Shown piece by piece: positions 16,663-26,473 of a stretch of 64,000 bases of DNA. The stretch lies in the NCBI RefSeq assembly GCF_042140125.1, contig NZ_CP159473.1, one strand, 5' to 3'. The stretch's first letter is position 1. Every line of letters starts with the position of its first letter. The position numbers and the translations under genes are program-made. This DNA is from Rhodophyticola sp017644125 (lineage in GTDB: Bacteria > Pseudomonadota > Alphaproteobacteria > Rhodobacterales > Rhodobacteraceae). The notes under the pieces are model-generated. The model did not search any database. It saw only the letters and a program-made list of their open reading frames with translations, and was not told the DNA's origin.

Positions 16663-17201
16663 GCAGGATTGACGAAAGCAAGGAGTTCGTTCCGGTCAGG
16701 ATCGCCGTTCTTGCCGTATCGGACACGCGCGGGCTGGCCGAGGACAAATCGGGGGATGTTCTGGTGGCGCGCCTGACCGACGCCGGCCACCATCTGGCCG
16801 CGCGCCATATCCTTCGGGACGAGAGGGACCAGATCGCGAACCAGTTGCGGGTCTGGTGCAACGATCCCGAGATCGACGTGATTATCACCACAGGCGGCAC
16901 CGGACTGACGGGCCGGGACGTGACGGTCGAGGCGCATCGCGACGTCTATGAAAAGGAGATCGAGGCGTTCGGGACGGTCTTCACCATCGTGTCGATGCAG
17001 AAGATCGGCACCTCGGCGGTGCAGTCGCGGGCCACGGGCGGCGTTGCGAACGGCACCTATCTGTTCGCGCTGCCCGGCAGCAGCGGGGCCTGCAAGGATG
17101 CCTGGGACGAAATCCTGCGCTGGCAGCTCGATTACCGCCACCGCCCCTGCAATTTCGTGGAGATCCTGCCGCGTCTGGATGAACACAAGCGACGGAAATG
17201 A
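16659..17201 (+). CDS. moaB: Molybdenum cofactor biosynthesis protein B
   Basis: MoaB/Mog proteins bind molybdopterin and, in many bacteria, adenylate it before molybdenum insertion. The 180-residue protein has the family core: VSDTRG near residue 20, ITTGGTGLTGRD near residue 75, and LPGSSGACKDAWDE near 139. The ATG at 16659 overlaps the phosphoesterase stop as ATGA. The moaD and moaE genes lie 14 kb away in this window, so the cofactor genes are scattered. Confidence 0.93.
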   Translation: MSRIDESKEFVPVRIAVLAVSDTRGLAEDKSGDVLVARLTDAGHHLAARHILRDERDQIANQLRVWCNDPEIDVIITTGGTGLTGRDVTVEAHRDVYEKEIEAFGTVFTIVSMQKIGTSAVQSRATGGVANGTYLFALPGSSGACKDAWDEILRWQLDYRHRPCNFVEILPRLDEHKRRK

Positions 17202-17238
17202 CCCGAATCCACGTGAAAGCCCCCATAAGGCCATAGAC

Positions 17239-17267
17239 TTGGACTGTTTCCGCCCGAACACTACCTT
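17239..17267 (+). promoter_or_regulatory. Candidate promoter of the RND efflux operon
   Basis: TTGGAC at 17239-17244 (5 of 6 to TTGACA) and TACCTT at 17262-17267 are separated by 17 bp. Transcription would begin at about 17274. That excludes a GTG start at 17271 for the adaptor gene and supports the ATG at 17298. Confidence 0.5.
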
Positions 17268-17297
17268 TCTGTGCAACGGCACCTGATAGGCACCTTA

Positions 17298-18761
17298 ATG
17301 CGATTTTTCCGACGCTCCCTGGTGGGCCTGTTTCTGATCTCGCTGACCGTGGGTCTTCTGGCTCTGGCCGGCAACGCCGTCTATTCCGGGCTGCAATCGC
17401 GTTGGGCGGAGGAAAGCCGGCCGGGCGACGTGCGCGAGCGGGTGTTTACCGCCGAGGTCGGCGTCATGGCGCCGCAGACGATTACCCCTGTTCTGACGGC
17501 CTTCGGAGAGGTGCGGAGCCGGCGCACGCTTGAATTGCGCGCGCCCGCCGAGGGGCTGGTGATCGAACTGGCAGACGGGTTTGAAGATGGCGGCGCGGTG
17601 GAGGCCGGGCAGGTGCTGCTCCGGATCGACCCTGCGGAGGCGCAATCCACGCGGGATACCGCCGCGGCCGATCTGAGGGAGGCGGAGGCGGAGTTGCGCG
17701 ATGCCACCCGCGCGCTGGATCTGGCGCGCGAGGATGTCGCCGCCGCCCAGGCCCAGGCCGATCTGCGCCTGCGCGCCCTGACTCGGCAGCAAGATCTGGC
17801 GGAGCGCGGGGTCGGCAGCGCGTCTGCGGTGGAAACCGCCGAACTGGCCGCCGCAACGGCGACACAGGCCGTGTTGTCCCGCAGGCAGGCTCTGGCCCTC
17901 GCGGAAGCGCGTGTGGACCAGGCGTCCACCGCGATCGACCGACGCCGTATCACCTTGGCCCAGGCCGACCGGGGTCTTGCCGAAACCGAACTGACCGCCG
18001 GGTTCTCCGGTGTGCTGGCAGAGGTGAACGTGGTGGCCGGGCGTCTCGTCAACCGGAACGAACAGATCGCCCGGCTGATCGACCCCGATGCGCTGGAGGT
18101 CGCGTTCCGTGTGTCGACCACGCAGTATTCGCGCCTGCTGGATGCCGACGGGCGCCTGCCGCGTCTGGATGTGACCGTGGTGCTGGATGTGTTCGGGCTG
18201 GACATCACCGCGCCGGCCGTTCTCACACGCGAAAGCGGCGCGGTGGAGGAAGGGCAGTCGGGCCGGCTGCTGTTTGCGCAATTGCAGGAGGTGCGCGGGT
18301 TTCGCGCGGGCGATTTCGTCACGGTGCAACTGGAAGAGGCCCCGTTGAGCGGTGTTGTCCTGCTGCCATCGACGGCTGTCGATGGCGATGGCCGCATCCT
18401 CGTTCTGGGGGAGGAGAACCGGCTTGAGGAGGCCGACGTGACTGTGCTGCGCCGACAGGGCGACGATGTGATCGTCCGTGCCCCCGATCTTCATGGCCGG
18501 GAGGTTGTTCAGGCGCGGACGCCGGTTCTGGGGGCGGGCATCCGCATTAACCCGCTGCGCCCGGCGGACGCGGAGGAGGAGGCCGCCACCACGCCCGAAA
18601 CGCTTGCGCTTGACCCCGAGCGCCGCGCCCGGCTGATCGCTTTTGTCGAAGGCAACAGCTTCATCCCCGCGGATGTGAAAGAGCGGATGCTGCTTCAGCT
18701 CAATCAGGACGAAGTTCCGGCCCGCATGGTTGCGCGGATCGAAGCCCGGATGGGGAGCTAG
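17298..18761 (+). CDS. RND efflux periplasmic adaptor (HlyD/membrane fusion family)
   Basis: The 487-residue protein has an N-terminal hydrophobic anchor (about residues 5-27) and a lipoyl/biotin-like half motif near residue 70 (RAPAEGLVIELADGFEDGG). A long Ala/Glu/Arg alpha-helical hairpin follows (about 115-220), then the second lipoyl half (FSGVLAEVNVVAGRLVNRNEQIARL) and beta-barrel domains. This is the adaptor linking an inner-membrane pump to an outer-membrane channel. The pump gene starts 4 bp after its stop. No outer-membrane factor is encoded nearby, so a shared TolC-type channel is likely. Confidence 0.9.
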   Translation: MRFFRRSLVGLFLISLTVGLLALAGNAVYSGLQSRWAEESRPGDVRERVFTAEVGVMAPQTITPVLTAFGEVRSRRTLELRAPAEGLVIELADGFEDGGAVEAGQVLLRIDPAEAQSTRDTAAADLREAEAELRDATRALDLAREDVAAAQAQADLRLRALTRQQDLAERGVGSASAVETAELAAATATQAVLSRRQALALAEARVDQASTAIDRRRITLAQADRGLAETELTAGFSGVLAEVNVVAGRLVNRNEQIARLIDPDALEVAFRVSTTQYSRLLDADGRLPRLDVTVVLDVFGLDITAPAVLTRESGAVEEGQSGRLLFAQLQEVRGFRAGDFVTVQLEEAPLSGVVLLPSTAVDGDGRILVLGEENRLEEADVTVLRRQGDDVIVRAPDLHGREVVQARTPVLGAGIRINPLRPADAEEEAATTPETLALDPERRARLIAFVEGNSFIPADVKERMLLQLNQDEVPARMVARIEARMGS

Positions 18762-18765
18762 GGCG

Positions 18766-21700
18766 GTGCGGCGGCTTCCCGGGCGCGCGGGCGGGATCCT
18801 GTCCTATTTCACCCGTCACCGGACAGCCGCGAACCTGCTGCTGGTCACGCTGATCGTGCTTGGTCTGGCGGCGTTTCCGAACATGCGGGCGCAGTTCTTT
18901 CCCGATGTGGTGGTCGACGAGGTCACCGTGACCGTCGACTGGGACGGGGCCGGAGCCGAGGATGTGGATGAGGCGATCATCGCGGTGATCGAGCCGCGCC
19001 TGCTGGTGGTCGAAGGGGTGACGCAATCCAGTTCGACCGCGCGCGAGGGGCGCGCCTCGATCGAGCTGGAGTTCGAGCCAGGCTGGGACATGGGGCGTGC
19101 CGCCGATGACGTGCAGGCGGCGGTCGATGCGATCTCCGATCTGCCCGATGATGCCGAGGATCCGTCCGTGAGGCGCGGCGCGTGGCGTGACAGGGTTACC
19201 GATGTGGTGATCACCGGGCCCGTCGGTGTGGAGCAGATCGGGCGCTTTGCCGATGAATTCGTCGCGCGCCTTTTCGCGGAGGGGGTCACACGGGCAACGA
19301 TCCGCGGGGTGGCCGCGCCCGAAACCGTGGTGGAGGTGCCGTCGGCATCGTTGATCCGGCACGATATCTCCATGGCGGAGATCGCCGAAGCCATCGCGGC
19401 GGAAGCCGAAACCGCCCCCGCAGGCGACGTGGACAGCGCCAATGCGCGGGTGCGCACGGGGACCGCGCGACGCAGCGCCGATGAGATCGCGGGCATCGTT
19501 CTGCGCACCAATGCGGATGGATCGACCCTCACCATCGGCGAAATCGCCGCGATCACCACCGAAGGGGTGGACAGGGAGCGGGCCTATTTCGTGGGCGAGA
19601 ACCCGGCCATTTCGATCCGGGTCGACCGGACAGATCAGGGCGACGCCATCGGCATCCAGGAGATCGTACAGTCGGTGGCCGACGAGATGCAGCTGACGCT
19701 TCCCGAAGGCGTCACCATCGATCTGATCCGCACCCGGGCCGAATCGATCTCCGCCCGTCTGAACATCCTGCTGGATAACGGGTTGGTGGGGCTCGGTCTC
19801 GTTGTCCTGCTCTTGTTCCTGTTTCTGAACGCACGCACCGCGTTCTGGGTGGCCGCCGGCATCCCCGTGGCGATGCTGGCCGCGATCGCGCTCATGTATG
19901 TGGCGGGGCTGACATTGAACATGATCTCGCTCTTTGCGCTGATCATCACGCTCGGGATCGTTGTGGACGACGCGATCGTCGTGGGGGAGCATGCGGATTT
20001 CCGGGCCCGAAACCTCGGGGAATCGCCGGTGGTCGCCGCCGAGAATGCGGCGAAGCGGATGGCCGCGCCGGTGTTTTCCGCGACCATCACGACCATTCTT
20101 GCCTTTGCCGGGCTGGTGGCCATCGGCGGCCGGTTTGGGGAGTTGATCGCCGATATTCCGTTTACCGTCATTGTGGTTCTGGCGGCCAGTCTGGTCGAAT
20201 GCTTCCTGATCCTGCCCAATCACATGGCCCATGCGTTGGCGCATTCCGCCAAGGAGCACTGGTATGACTGGCCGTCGCGGCAGGTGAACCGCGGGTTCGA
20301 ATGGGTCCGCGATACGCTTTTCCGACCGGCGATGCGGCTGGTGATCAAGGCGCGCTATCCGGTGCTGGCCGCTGTGATCCTGGTGCTTGCCACGCAGGTG
20401 GCGGTATTCGTTCGCGGCGATGTCACGTGGCGCTTTTTCAACGCGCCGGAACTGTCCAGCGTGTCGGGCAACTTTGCGATGTTGGACGGGGCCACTCGGG
20501 AGGACAGTTTCGCGATGATGCGCGAGATGCAGCGCGCAGCGGATGCGGTCGCCGCGCGCTATGAGGCGGAGCATGGCACCAACCCGCTGCTTTATGTGCT
20601 GGCAGAGGTCGGCGGCACCACCGGGCGCGGCCTGACCGTGGCCGACAACAAGGATTCGGATCTTCTGGGCTCCATCGCGATCGAGCTGATCGATGCCGAT
20701 TTGCGCCCCTATTCCTCGTTCCAGTTCGTGGCCGATCTGCAAGATGAGGTGCGCCAGTTGCCCCTGACCGAGGCGGTGTCGTTCCGCGGCTGGCGCGGCG
20801 GGCCGGGCGGCGATGCGCTGGACGTGCAGTTGTTCGGGGCCGACACGGATGTGCTGAAGGCCGCGGCCGAGGCCGTGAAGACGGGCCTGATCGGGTTTCC
20901 CGAGGTTTCGGCACTGGAAGACAGCCTTGCCTATGACCGGGAGGAGTTGAGCCTTGAGCTGACACCCCAGGGTCAGGCATTGGGGTTTGACATCGGCACG
21001 CTTGGGCGGGTCTTGCGCAACCGGCTTGGCGGGATCGAGGCGGCGAGTTTCCCGGTCGGCATCCGCACCGGTTCGATTCGCGTGGAACTGCCCGAAGGGG
21101 AACTGACTGCCGATTTTCTGGACCGGACGCTGTTGCGTGCGGAAAGCGGCGAATACGTGCCGCTGGCCGATATCGTGAGTGTCAGTTCCCGCACCGGATT
21201 TTCGACCATCACCCGGGAAAACGGCCTGCGCGTCGTCTCGGTGACGGGCGATCTTTCCGAAGACGATCCTGCCCGTGCAGAGGCCATCATGGACGAGCTG
21301 CGAGATGTGATCCTGCCGCAGGTGGAGGCCGATTACGGCGTGGCCTGGGTGCTCTCGGGCCTGGCCGAGCAGGAGCGTGATTTCCTGAGCGACGCGGCGG
21401 TGGGCTTTGCGCTTTGCCTGATCGGCATCTATCTGGTGCTGGCCTGGATCTTCGCCAGCTGGACACGGCCGGTCGTTGTGATGGCGATCATTCCGTTCGG
21501 CCTGATCGGAACCATTTACGGTCATGCCGCATGGGATGTGCCGCTCAGCATGTTCACCGTCGTGGGCCTGATCGGGATGACCGGCATCATCATCAACGAT
21601 TCCATCGTCCTGGTGACCACGATCGACGAGTATGCGGAGGACAGGGGGCTGATCCCGGCAATCGTGGATGGCGCGACGGACCGCCTGCGGCCTGTCCTGC

Positions 21701-22161
21701 TGACCACGCTCACCACCGTGCTTGGCCTGGCCCCGCTGCTGTTCGAAAGCTCCCAGCAGGCACAGTTCCTGAAGCCGACCGTGATCACGCTGGTTTATGG
21801 GCTGGGGTTCGGGCTGGTGGTGGTGCTGCTCGTCGTTCCGGCAATTCTGGCGATGCAGCAGGATGTGGGCAAGCAGGTCCGCGCGCTCCGTCGAGTGTTC
21901 GGTGGATTTGCCCGGGCTCCGGGACTTGGGGCGGTCATGCTGGCCCTGAGCCTGGCCGTGGCCGCCTGGTTTGCCGCGACATTGGGCGCGGTGGTGATGA
22001 CCGGAGAGGTCGTGGGCACGGTGGCCGCCCTGATCCCGCTTGGCGAAGGCTCGCCTCTTGGCGCGCTGATAGGCTTCGTGGCCGGAACGGCGGCCCTATG
22101 CGTGGTTGCGTGGGTTGTCGCGGCGGTCGCACACGGCCTCTCGACCCGCAGGCAGGCCTGA
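18766..22161 (+). CDS. Efflux RND transporter permease (AcrB/MMPL-like HAE family)
   Basis: The 1131-residue inner-membrane pump has the internal duplication of RND exporters, with a TM4 proton-relay pair in GIVVDDAIVVGEHADF and a second TM cluster containing GLIGMTGIIINDSIVLV. The GTG at 18766 just after the adaptor stop is preferred; ATG at 18730 overlapping the adaptor is possible. After the usual last helix and AILAMQQDVG there are about 95 extra residues with two further hydrophobic segments (about 1057-1080 and 1099-1122), unusual for the family. Substrates cannot be predicted. The gene abuts the convergent DsbD-like gene with no gap. Confidence 0.92.
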   Translation: MRRLPGRAGGILSYFTRHRTAANLLLVTLIVLGLAAFPNMRAQFFPDVVVDEVTVTVDWDGAGAEDVDEAIIAVIEPRLLVVEGVTQSSSTAREGRASIELEFEPGWDMGRAADDVQAAVDAISDLPDDAEDPSVRRGAWRDRVTDVVITGPVGVEQIGRFADEFVARLFAEGVTRATIRGVAAPETVVEVPSASLIRHDISMAEIAEAIAAEAETAPAGDVDSANARVRTGTARRSADEIAGIVLRTNADGSTLTIGEIAAITTEGVDRERAYFVGENPAISIRVDRTDQGDAIGIQEIVQSVADEMQLTLPEGVTIDLIRTRAESISARLNILLDNGLVGLGLVVLLLFLFLNARTAFWVAAGIPVAMLAAIALMYVAGLTLNMISLFALIITLGIVVDDAIVVGEHADFRARNLGESPVVAAENAAKRMAAPVFSATITTILAFAGLVAIGGRFGELIADIPFTVIVVLAASLVECFLILPNHMAHALAHSAKEHWYDWPSRQVNRGFEWVRDTLFRPAMRLVIKARYPVLAAVILVLATQVAVFVRGDVTWRFFNAPELSSVSGNFAMLDGATREDSFAMMREMQRAADAVAARYEAEHGTNPLLYVLAEVGGTTGRGLTVADNKDSDLLGSIAIELIDADLRPYSSFQFVADLQDEVRQLPLTEAVSFRGWRGGPGGDALDVQLFGADTDVLKAAAEAVKTGLIGFPEVSALEDSLAYDREELSLELTPQGQALGFDIGTLGRVLRNRLGGIEAASFPVGIRTGSIRVELPEGELTADFLDRTLLRAESGEYVPLADIVSVSSRTGFSTITRENGLRVVSVTGDLSEDDPARAEAIMDELRDVILPQVEADYGVAWVLSGLAEQERDFLSDAAVGFALCLIGIYLVLAWIFASWTRPVVVMAIIPFGLIGTIYGHAAWDVPLSMFTVVGLIGMTGIIINDSIVLVTTIDEYAEDRGLIPAIVDGATDRLRPVLLTTLTTVLGLAPLLFESSQQAQFLKPTVITLVYGLGFGLVVVLLVVPAILAMQQDVGKQVRALRRVFGGFARAPGLGAVMLALSLAVAAWFAATLGAVVMTGEVVGTVAALIPLGEGSPLGALIGFVAGTAALCVVAWVVAAVAHGLSTRRQA

Positions 22162-22986
22162 TCAGCCGGTACAGCCCAACAGTTCCACCGCCATGCGCGT
22201 GCCAAGAACGGTGATCCGCAAATCGGATCGGTTCATGGCAAACGGGCCTGCATCGGCCGGCACCACATCGGCTGTTGCCGTGACCGTATTGCCGTCCCGC
22301 CGCATCGAAGCGCCGGAAATCCAGATGCCCGGATCGGGCAGTTCGAACACGACGGTTTCGTCATTGCCCACGGGCGGCACGCGCATCTGCGCCTCGACCC
22401 TCAGCCCATCGGAGATCGGTGTGATCCGGCAGGTCGCGGCGCCCGCGCCAGCCTCGGCACGGGTCAGCGGGCGGTCCGACAAGGCCGCCGCGATCAGCGC
22501 ATCGCGACTGCCCTGGGGCGGCAACAGCCCGTCAAGGTCAAGCGTTACCGGCATGCACACATCTTCGCAGACACCCAGATCGATCCGGCCGTCAATCTCG
22601 ATGGCGCCGCTATCCGACACCGCAAACTCGATCGGCAGGATGACATCGTCGCGATAGCCGATACTGCGGATGCCATTGGCAAAAAAAACCTCTGGGCGGG
22701 GCCAGTGGATCTGCATTCCCGTGACCCCCTCGGCCCGATCCAGCCGCACCCGGGGCGGAATGCCGCCTTCGCCGGGCGCGCGCCAATATGTTTTCCAGCC
22801 CGGCGCGAGCGTGATCTGGATCGCGGCCATGTGGCGGCCGTTTTCGATCCGCCAGCCTTCCATCAGACGGACCTGCACCACATCGTCGGCCGACCGGCCG
22901 AGAAACTGGGCCTGTGCGGCACTGCCGAGCGGCAAAAGAATGAGGGCGGCGGCGAGAAACGCGCGGAGGATCGGTCGATTTTTCAT
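22162..22986 (-). CDS. Periplasmic protein resembling the DsbD N-terminal domain
   Basis: The 274-residue protein has a clear signal peptide (about residues 1-26, ending SAAQA). A beta-rich domain follows, like the N-terminal thiol-exchange domain of DsbD, with LAPGWKTYWRAPGEGGIPP and the paired cysteines of LGVCEDVCMPV. The transmembrane and thioredoxin parts of full DsbD are absent, so it may pass electrons to periplasmic partners together with a separate CcdA-type protein. ATG at 22986 is chosen; 22992 is an alternative two codons upstream. A third Cys pair partner (GAATCRIT) and a terminal LLGCTG are also present. Confidence 0.82.
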   Translation of the reverse strand: MKNRPILRAFLAAALILLPLGSAAQAQFLGRSADDVVQVRLMEGWRIENGRHMAAIQITLAPGWKTYWRAPGEGGIPPRVRLDRAEGVTGMQIHWPRPEVFFANGIRSIGYRDDVILPIEFAVSDSGAIEIDGRIDLGVCEDVCMPVTLDLDGLLPPQGSRDALIAAALSDRPLTRAEAGAGAATCRITPISDGLRVEAQMRVPPVGNDETVVFELPDPGIWISGASMRRDGNTVTATADVVPADAGPFAMNRSDLRITVLGTRMAVELLGCTG

Positions 22987-23101
22987 ACCCATGCACCTAG
23001 GGGCTGGAACCTGAAATGGAAAATCACGTTTCGGCGAAACCCCGCTGTCATGCGGCAAAACCGGTCTTGAACGAAACCGCCATCGGCCACATGGTTGGCG
23101 G

Positions 23102-23692
23102 ATGACCCCTGAAACGGTGCCCAGTGATCTGACCGGTCAACTTCTTATCGCGATGCCCGGCATGGGCGATCCGCGCTTTCATGGCAGCGTGGTCTTTCTC
23201 TGCGCGCATTCGGAAACCGGCACGATGGGTCTGATTGTCAACAAGGCGATCACCGAGCTGACCTTTGCAGAGATGCTGGACCAACTCGAGATCCCGGTGG
23301 ATGCGGCGCCCGATTTGCCCGTCTGCTTCGGTGGGCCGCTCGAAACGGGCCGTGGGTTCGTTCTGCATTCGGCGGAATATGCGCCGCGCACCCGCGATGC
23401 CGCCGAGGATGGCACGCTGCGTGTGGATAACCGGTTTGCAATGACCGCGACGCTGGATGTGCTGCGCGATCTTGCCGACGGCCACGGGCCGAAACAGGCG
23501 CTCCTGGCGCTTGGTTATGCAGGCTGGGGGCCCGGACAGTTGGAAAGCGAGATCCTGCGAAACGGATGGCTGACCTGCGCGGCCTCTCCCACACTGGTCT
23601 TCGGCCGGCGAATGGACGGGAAATGGGAGGCCGCACTGGCCAGTCTTGGGATCGATCCGCTGATGTTGTCCTCCGAGGCGGGGCACGCCTAG
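23102..23692 (+). CDS. YqgE/AlgH-family protein
   Basis: The 196-residue protein matches the YqgE/AlgH (DUF179) family. It opens with LTGQLLIAMPGMGDPRFHGSVVFLC, has GTMGLIVNKAI near residue 45 and FGGPLETGRGFVLHS near 80. The molecular function is not established, although AlgH was linked to alginate regulation in Pseudomonas. The length is typical. The gene ends in a CTAG that also provides the stop codon of the convergent tsaC. Confidence 0.93.
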   Translation: MTPETVPSDLTGQLLIAMPGMGDPRFHGSVVFLCAHSETGTMGLIVNKAITELTFAEMLDQLEIPVDAAPDLPVCFGGPLETGRGFVLHSAEYAPRTRDAAEDGTLRVDNRFAMTATLDVLRDLADGHGPKQALLALGYAGWGPGQLESEILRNGWLTCAASPTLVFGRRMDGKWEAALASLGIDPLMLSSEAGHA

Positions 23693-24648
23693 GGTGCGGC
23701 TGCGCGGCGCAGCCGGTCATTTATGGCCCGGCCAAGCCCGGTGTCCGGTACGGGGGCGACATGGATGGCCGCTTTCTGCCCCGCGCGCGCCGTCGCATCG
23801 GCGAGGTGCAGGATATGAAAGAGCGCGGCCGCCGCCTCGACCAGATCGCCGGAGTGAGACAGATACAGATCCCCGCCATCGGCCTTGGTGAAGCCGACGC
23901 GCACCGCCGACGCGTCATCCAGCGCGCTGTTGAGCGTCACCGGGACCGAGGGGGCATAGTGGCGGCTCAGTTGGCCGGGCGCCTCGATCCGGCCCGGCGT
24001 GGTGTCGACGATCAGCGGCCCTGTCAGCGGCTCGATGGCTTCGCGCGGCAGGCCGCCCTCACGCAGCAGGCGCGTGCCTGCCTCCGACGGAGCGAGAATG
24101 GTGGATTCCACCCCCACCGCGCAGGGCCCGGCATCGAGAATAGCGGCCACGCGGTCGCCAAGTTCCTCGGCAACATGGGCCGCCGTTGTCGGGCTGATCC
24201 GGCCGGAGGGGTTGGCTGACGGTGCGGCGACCGGCCCGCCAAACGCCTGCAAAACGGCGCGCGCGGTCGGATGAGCGGGCAGGCGGATGGCCACGTTGTC
24301 CATCCCGGCGGTCACCAGTGGCGACAGGCCGTGGCCGGGCTTCAGCGGCAGAACCAGTGTCAGCGGGCCGGGCCAGAAGGCTTGCGCGAGATCGCGGGCA
24401 ACGGGCGACAGCTCGGCGATCTGCGCGACCTGGGAGATGTCGGCCAGATGTACGATCAGCGGGTTGAAACGGGGCCGGCCCTTGGCTTCGAATATCATCG
24501 CGCAGGCGGCATCGTTCCGCGCGTCCGCGGCCAGGCCGTAGACGGTTTCGGTGGGAAGCGCGACCAGCGCACCGCGTTTCAAAAGTGCGGCGGCGCGGGT
24601 CACCCCATCGTTTTCTTCTACAAGAAATTCGGGCTGGCGTTCAGGCAT
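23689..24648 (-). CDS. tsaC: L-threonylcarbamoyladenylate synthase (Sua5 type)
   Basis: This enzyme makes threonylcarbamoyl-AMP, the precursor of the t6A base at position 37 of ANN-decoding tRNAs. The 319-residue protein has the YrdC core (residues about 15-200) with KRGALVALPTETVYGLAADA and PVAAPSANPSGRISPT. It also has the extra C-terminal Sua5 domain, joined by the conserved linker SRHYAPSVPV, so it is the long Sua5 form rather than short TsaC. The dmdC-like gene starts divergently 127 bp away. Confidence 0.94.
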   Translation of the reverse strand: MPERQPEFLVEENDGVTRAAALLKRGALVALPTETVYGLAADARNDAACAMIFEAKGRPRFNPLIVHLADISQVAQIAELSPVARDLAQAFWPGPLTLVLPLKPGHGLSPLVTAGMDNVAIRLPAHPTARAVLQAFGGPVAAPSANPSGRISPTTAAHVAEELGDRVAAILDAGPCAVGVESTILAPSEAGTRLLREGGLPREAIEPLTGPLIVDTTPGRIEAPGQLSRHYAPSVPVTLNSALDDASAVRVGFTKADGGDLYLSHSGDLVEAAAALFHILHLADATARAGQKAAIHVAPVPDTGLGRAINDRLRRAAAP

Positions 24649-24667
24649 CCGTGACGTAACGTATCGG

Positions 24668-24697
24668 TTGAAGGGAGCGGTGCTGGTTTCCTAGCTA
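24668..24697 (+). promoter_or_regulatory. Candidate promoter of the acyl-CoA dehydrogenase operon
   Basis: TTGAAG at 24668-24673 (4 of 6) and TAGCTA at 24692-24697 are separated by 18 bp, with an expected start near 24704 and a 70-base leader. The same CCTAGCT core occurs upstream of several other genes in the window. Confidence 0.35.
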
Positions 24698-24775
24698 CCG
24701 CAAGAGCAAGGCCGCCGGGACATAGCGTGAAGCGCCCGCCGGCGCAATGCGCCGCCCGCAGTTGGAGGATCTGAT

Positions 24776-26473
24776 ATGCCATATCGCGCCCCGGTATCCG
24801 AGTTCGCGTTTCTGATGGACCACGTGGTCGGCATGGACCGCGTCGCCGCAACCGAGAAATTCGCCGAGGCGACGCCCGACACGGTGCAGGCCGTTCTGAC
24901 CGAAGCCGGCAAGATGGCGGAGGAGATTCTGGCCCCCCTGAACAGGACCGGCGATCTGCAACCGGCCCGGCTTGAAAACGGTGTGGTGCGCACATCCCCG
25001 GGTTTCGCCGACGGCTACCGCGCAATTGCCGAAGGCGGCTATGTCGCGATTTCCGCGGACCCGGAATATGGCGGGCTTGGTCTGCCCATGTCGGTGACCA
25101 CGGCGGTCAACGAGATGATCGCCTCGGCCTGTTTGTCGTTGCAGCTCAACCCGTTGATGACGCAAGGCCAGATCGAGGCACTGGAAAACCACGCCTCCGA
25201 CGAGATCAAGGAGCTGTATCTGCCCAAGCTCGTCTCCGGCGAATGGTGCGGAACCATGAACCTTACCGAGCCGCAGGCAGGATCGGACGTGGGCGCGCTC
25301 CGCAGCCGGGCCGAGCCGAAGGGGGACGGGACCTACGCGGTGAGCGGGCAGAAGATCTACATCTCCTGGGGCGACAACGACTTCACCGAGAACTTGGTTC
25401 ATCTGGTGCTGGCGCGCCTGCCCGATGGCGGACCGGGCACCAAGGGGATCAGCCTGTTTCTGGTACCCCGCAACCTGCCCAACGCAGACGGATCGGCCGG
25501 CGTGGGCAACAGCCTGAAGGTGGTGAGCCTTGAGCACAAACTGGGCCTTCACGGGTCTCCCACGGCGGTGATGCAGTATGACGGCGCGACCGGCTGGCTG
25601 GTGGGCGAACCCCATCAGGGAATGGCGGCCATGTTCACGATGATGAACAATGCGCGACTTGGGGTGGGCGTGCAGGGCGTGGGTATCGCCGAAGCCGCTT
25701 ATCAGCATGCGCTGAATTATGCGCTGGAACGCAAGCAGGGCCGGGTGCAGACCGAAGAGGGTTTTGGCACCATTCTGGACCATGCGGATGTGCGGCGCAT
25801 GTTGACCGGCATGAAGGCCGAGGTGTTCGCGGCCCGTGCACTGGCACTCGATCTGGCGGTGTCGATCGATCTTGCCCATGCCACAGGCGATGCGGATATG
25901 ACCGCCCGTGCGGCATTCCTGACGCCGATCTGCAAGGCCTATGGCACCGATACCGGCATTGCGGTTGCCGATATGGGCATTCAGGTTCACGGCGGCATGG
26001 GCTTCGTGGAGGAGACCGGTGCCGCGCAATATCTGCGCGATGTGCGGGTGACCGCGATCTACGAGGGCACCAACGGCATTCAGGCCATGGACCTCGTGGG
26101 ACGCAAGATGATGGATGGGGGCGCTGCCGCCAAGGCATTGCTGGCGGAGATCGCGGCGACCGCATCGGCAAGCGATATCGGTGGCGCGCTGACCGACGCG
26201 GTGGCGGCGCTCGGCGAGGCAACCGATATGCTGACGGGTATGGAGATGAATGACCGCTTCGCCGGATCGGTGCCCTATCTGCGGGCTTTCGCGCTGGCAC
26301 TTGGCGGGCATTACCACCTCAAGGCCGCCATGGCCGAGCCGGGCGGCGTCCGGGCCAAACTGGCCGAGAGCTTTCTTTTGCGGCAACTGCCTGAACTGCA
26401 CAGCCTGCTGGCGCAGGTGCGGCTTGGCGCAGAAGACCTCTATGCGCTACGCGACGATGATTTCGCCGCGTGA
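24776..26473 (+). CDS. Acyl-CoA dehydrogenase, DmdC-like
   Basis: The 565-residue flavoprotein belongs to the long acyl-CoA dehydrogenase group that includes DmdC, the methylmercaptopropionyl-CoA dehydrogenase of marine DMSP demethylation. It has the FAD-binding NLTEPQAGSDVGALR near residue 165 and QKIYISWGDND. A HKLGLHGSPT loop and YEGTNGIQAMDLVGRK (the catalytic glutamate in YEGT) follow. A GGAGG site lies 8 bp before the ATG. No dmdB or dmdD ligase/hydratase genes are adjacent, so the substrate may equally be an ordinary fatty acyl-CoA. The following gene overlaps as GTGA. Confidence 0.88.
   Translation: MPYRAPVSEFAFLMDHVVGMDRVAATEKFAEATPDTVQAVLTEAGKMAEEILAPLNRTGDLQPARLENGVVRTSPGFADGYRAIAEGGYVAISADPEYGGLGLPMSVTTAVNEMIASACLSLQLNPLMTQGQIEALENHASDEIKELYLPKLVSGEWCGTMNLTEPQAGSDVGALRSRAEPKGDGTYAVSGQKIYISWGDNDFTENLVHLVLARLPDGGPGTKGISLFLVPRNLPNADGSAGVGNSLKVVSLEHKLGLHGSPTAVMQYDGATGWLVGEPHQGMAAMFTMMNNARLGVGVQGVGIAEAAYQHALNYALERKQGRVQTEEGFGTILDHADVRRMLTGMKAEVFAARALALDLAVSIDLAHATGDADMTARAAFLTPICKAYGTDTGIAVADMGIQVHGGMGFVEETGAAQYLRDVRVTAIYEGTNGIQAMDLVGRKMMDGGAAAKALLAEIAATASASDIGGALTDAVAALGEATDMLTGMEMNDRFAGSVPYLRAFALALGGHYHLKAAMAEPGGVRAKLAESFLLRQLPELHSLLAQVRLGAEDLYALRDDDFAA

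Noticed and set aside
18700..21525. A 941-codon frame on the minus strand opposite the RND pump
   Set aside because: It is the antisense of a well-identified gene. The encoded sequence is His/Gly/Arg-rich without domains, typical of GC-rich shadow frames.
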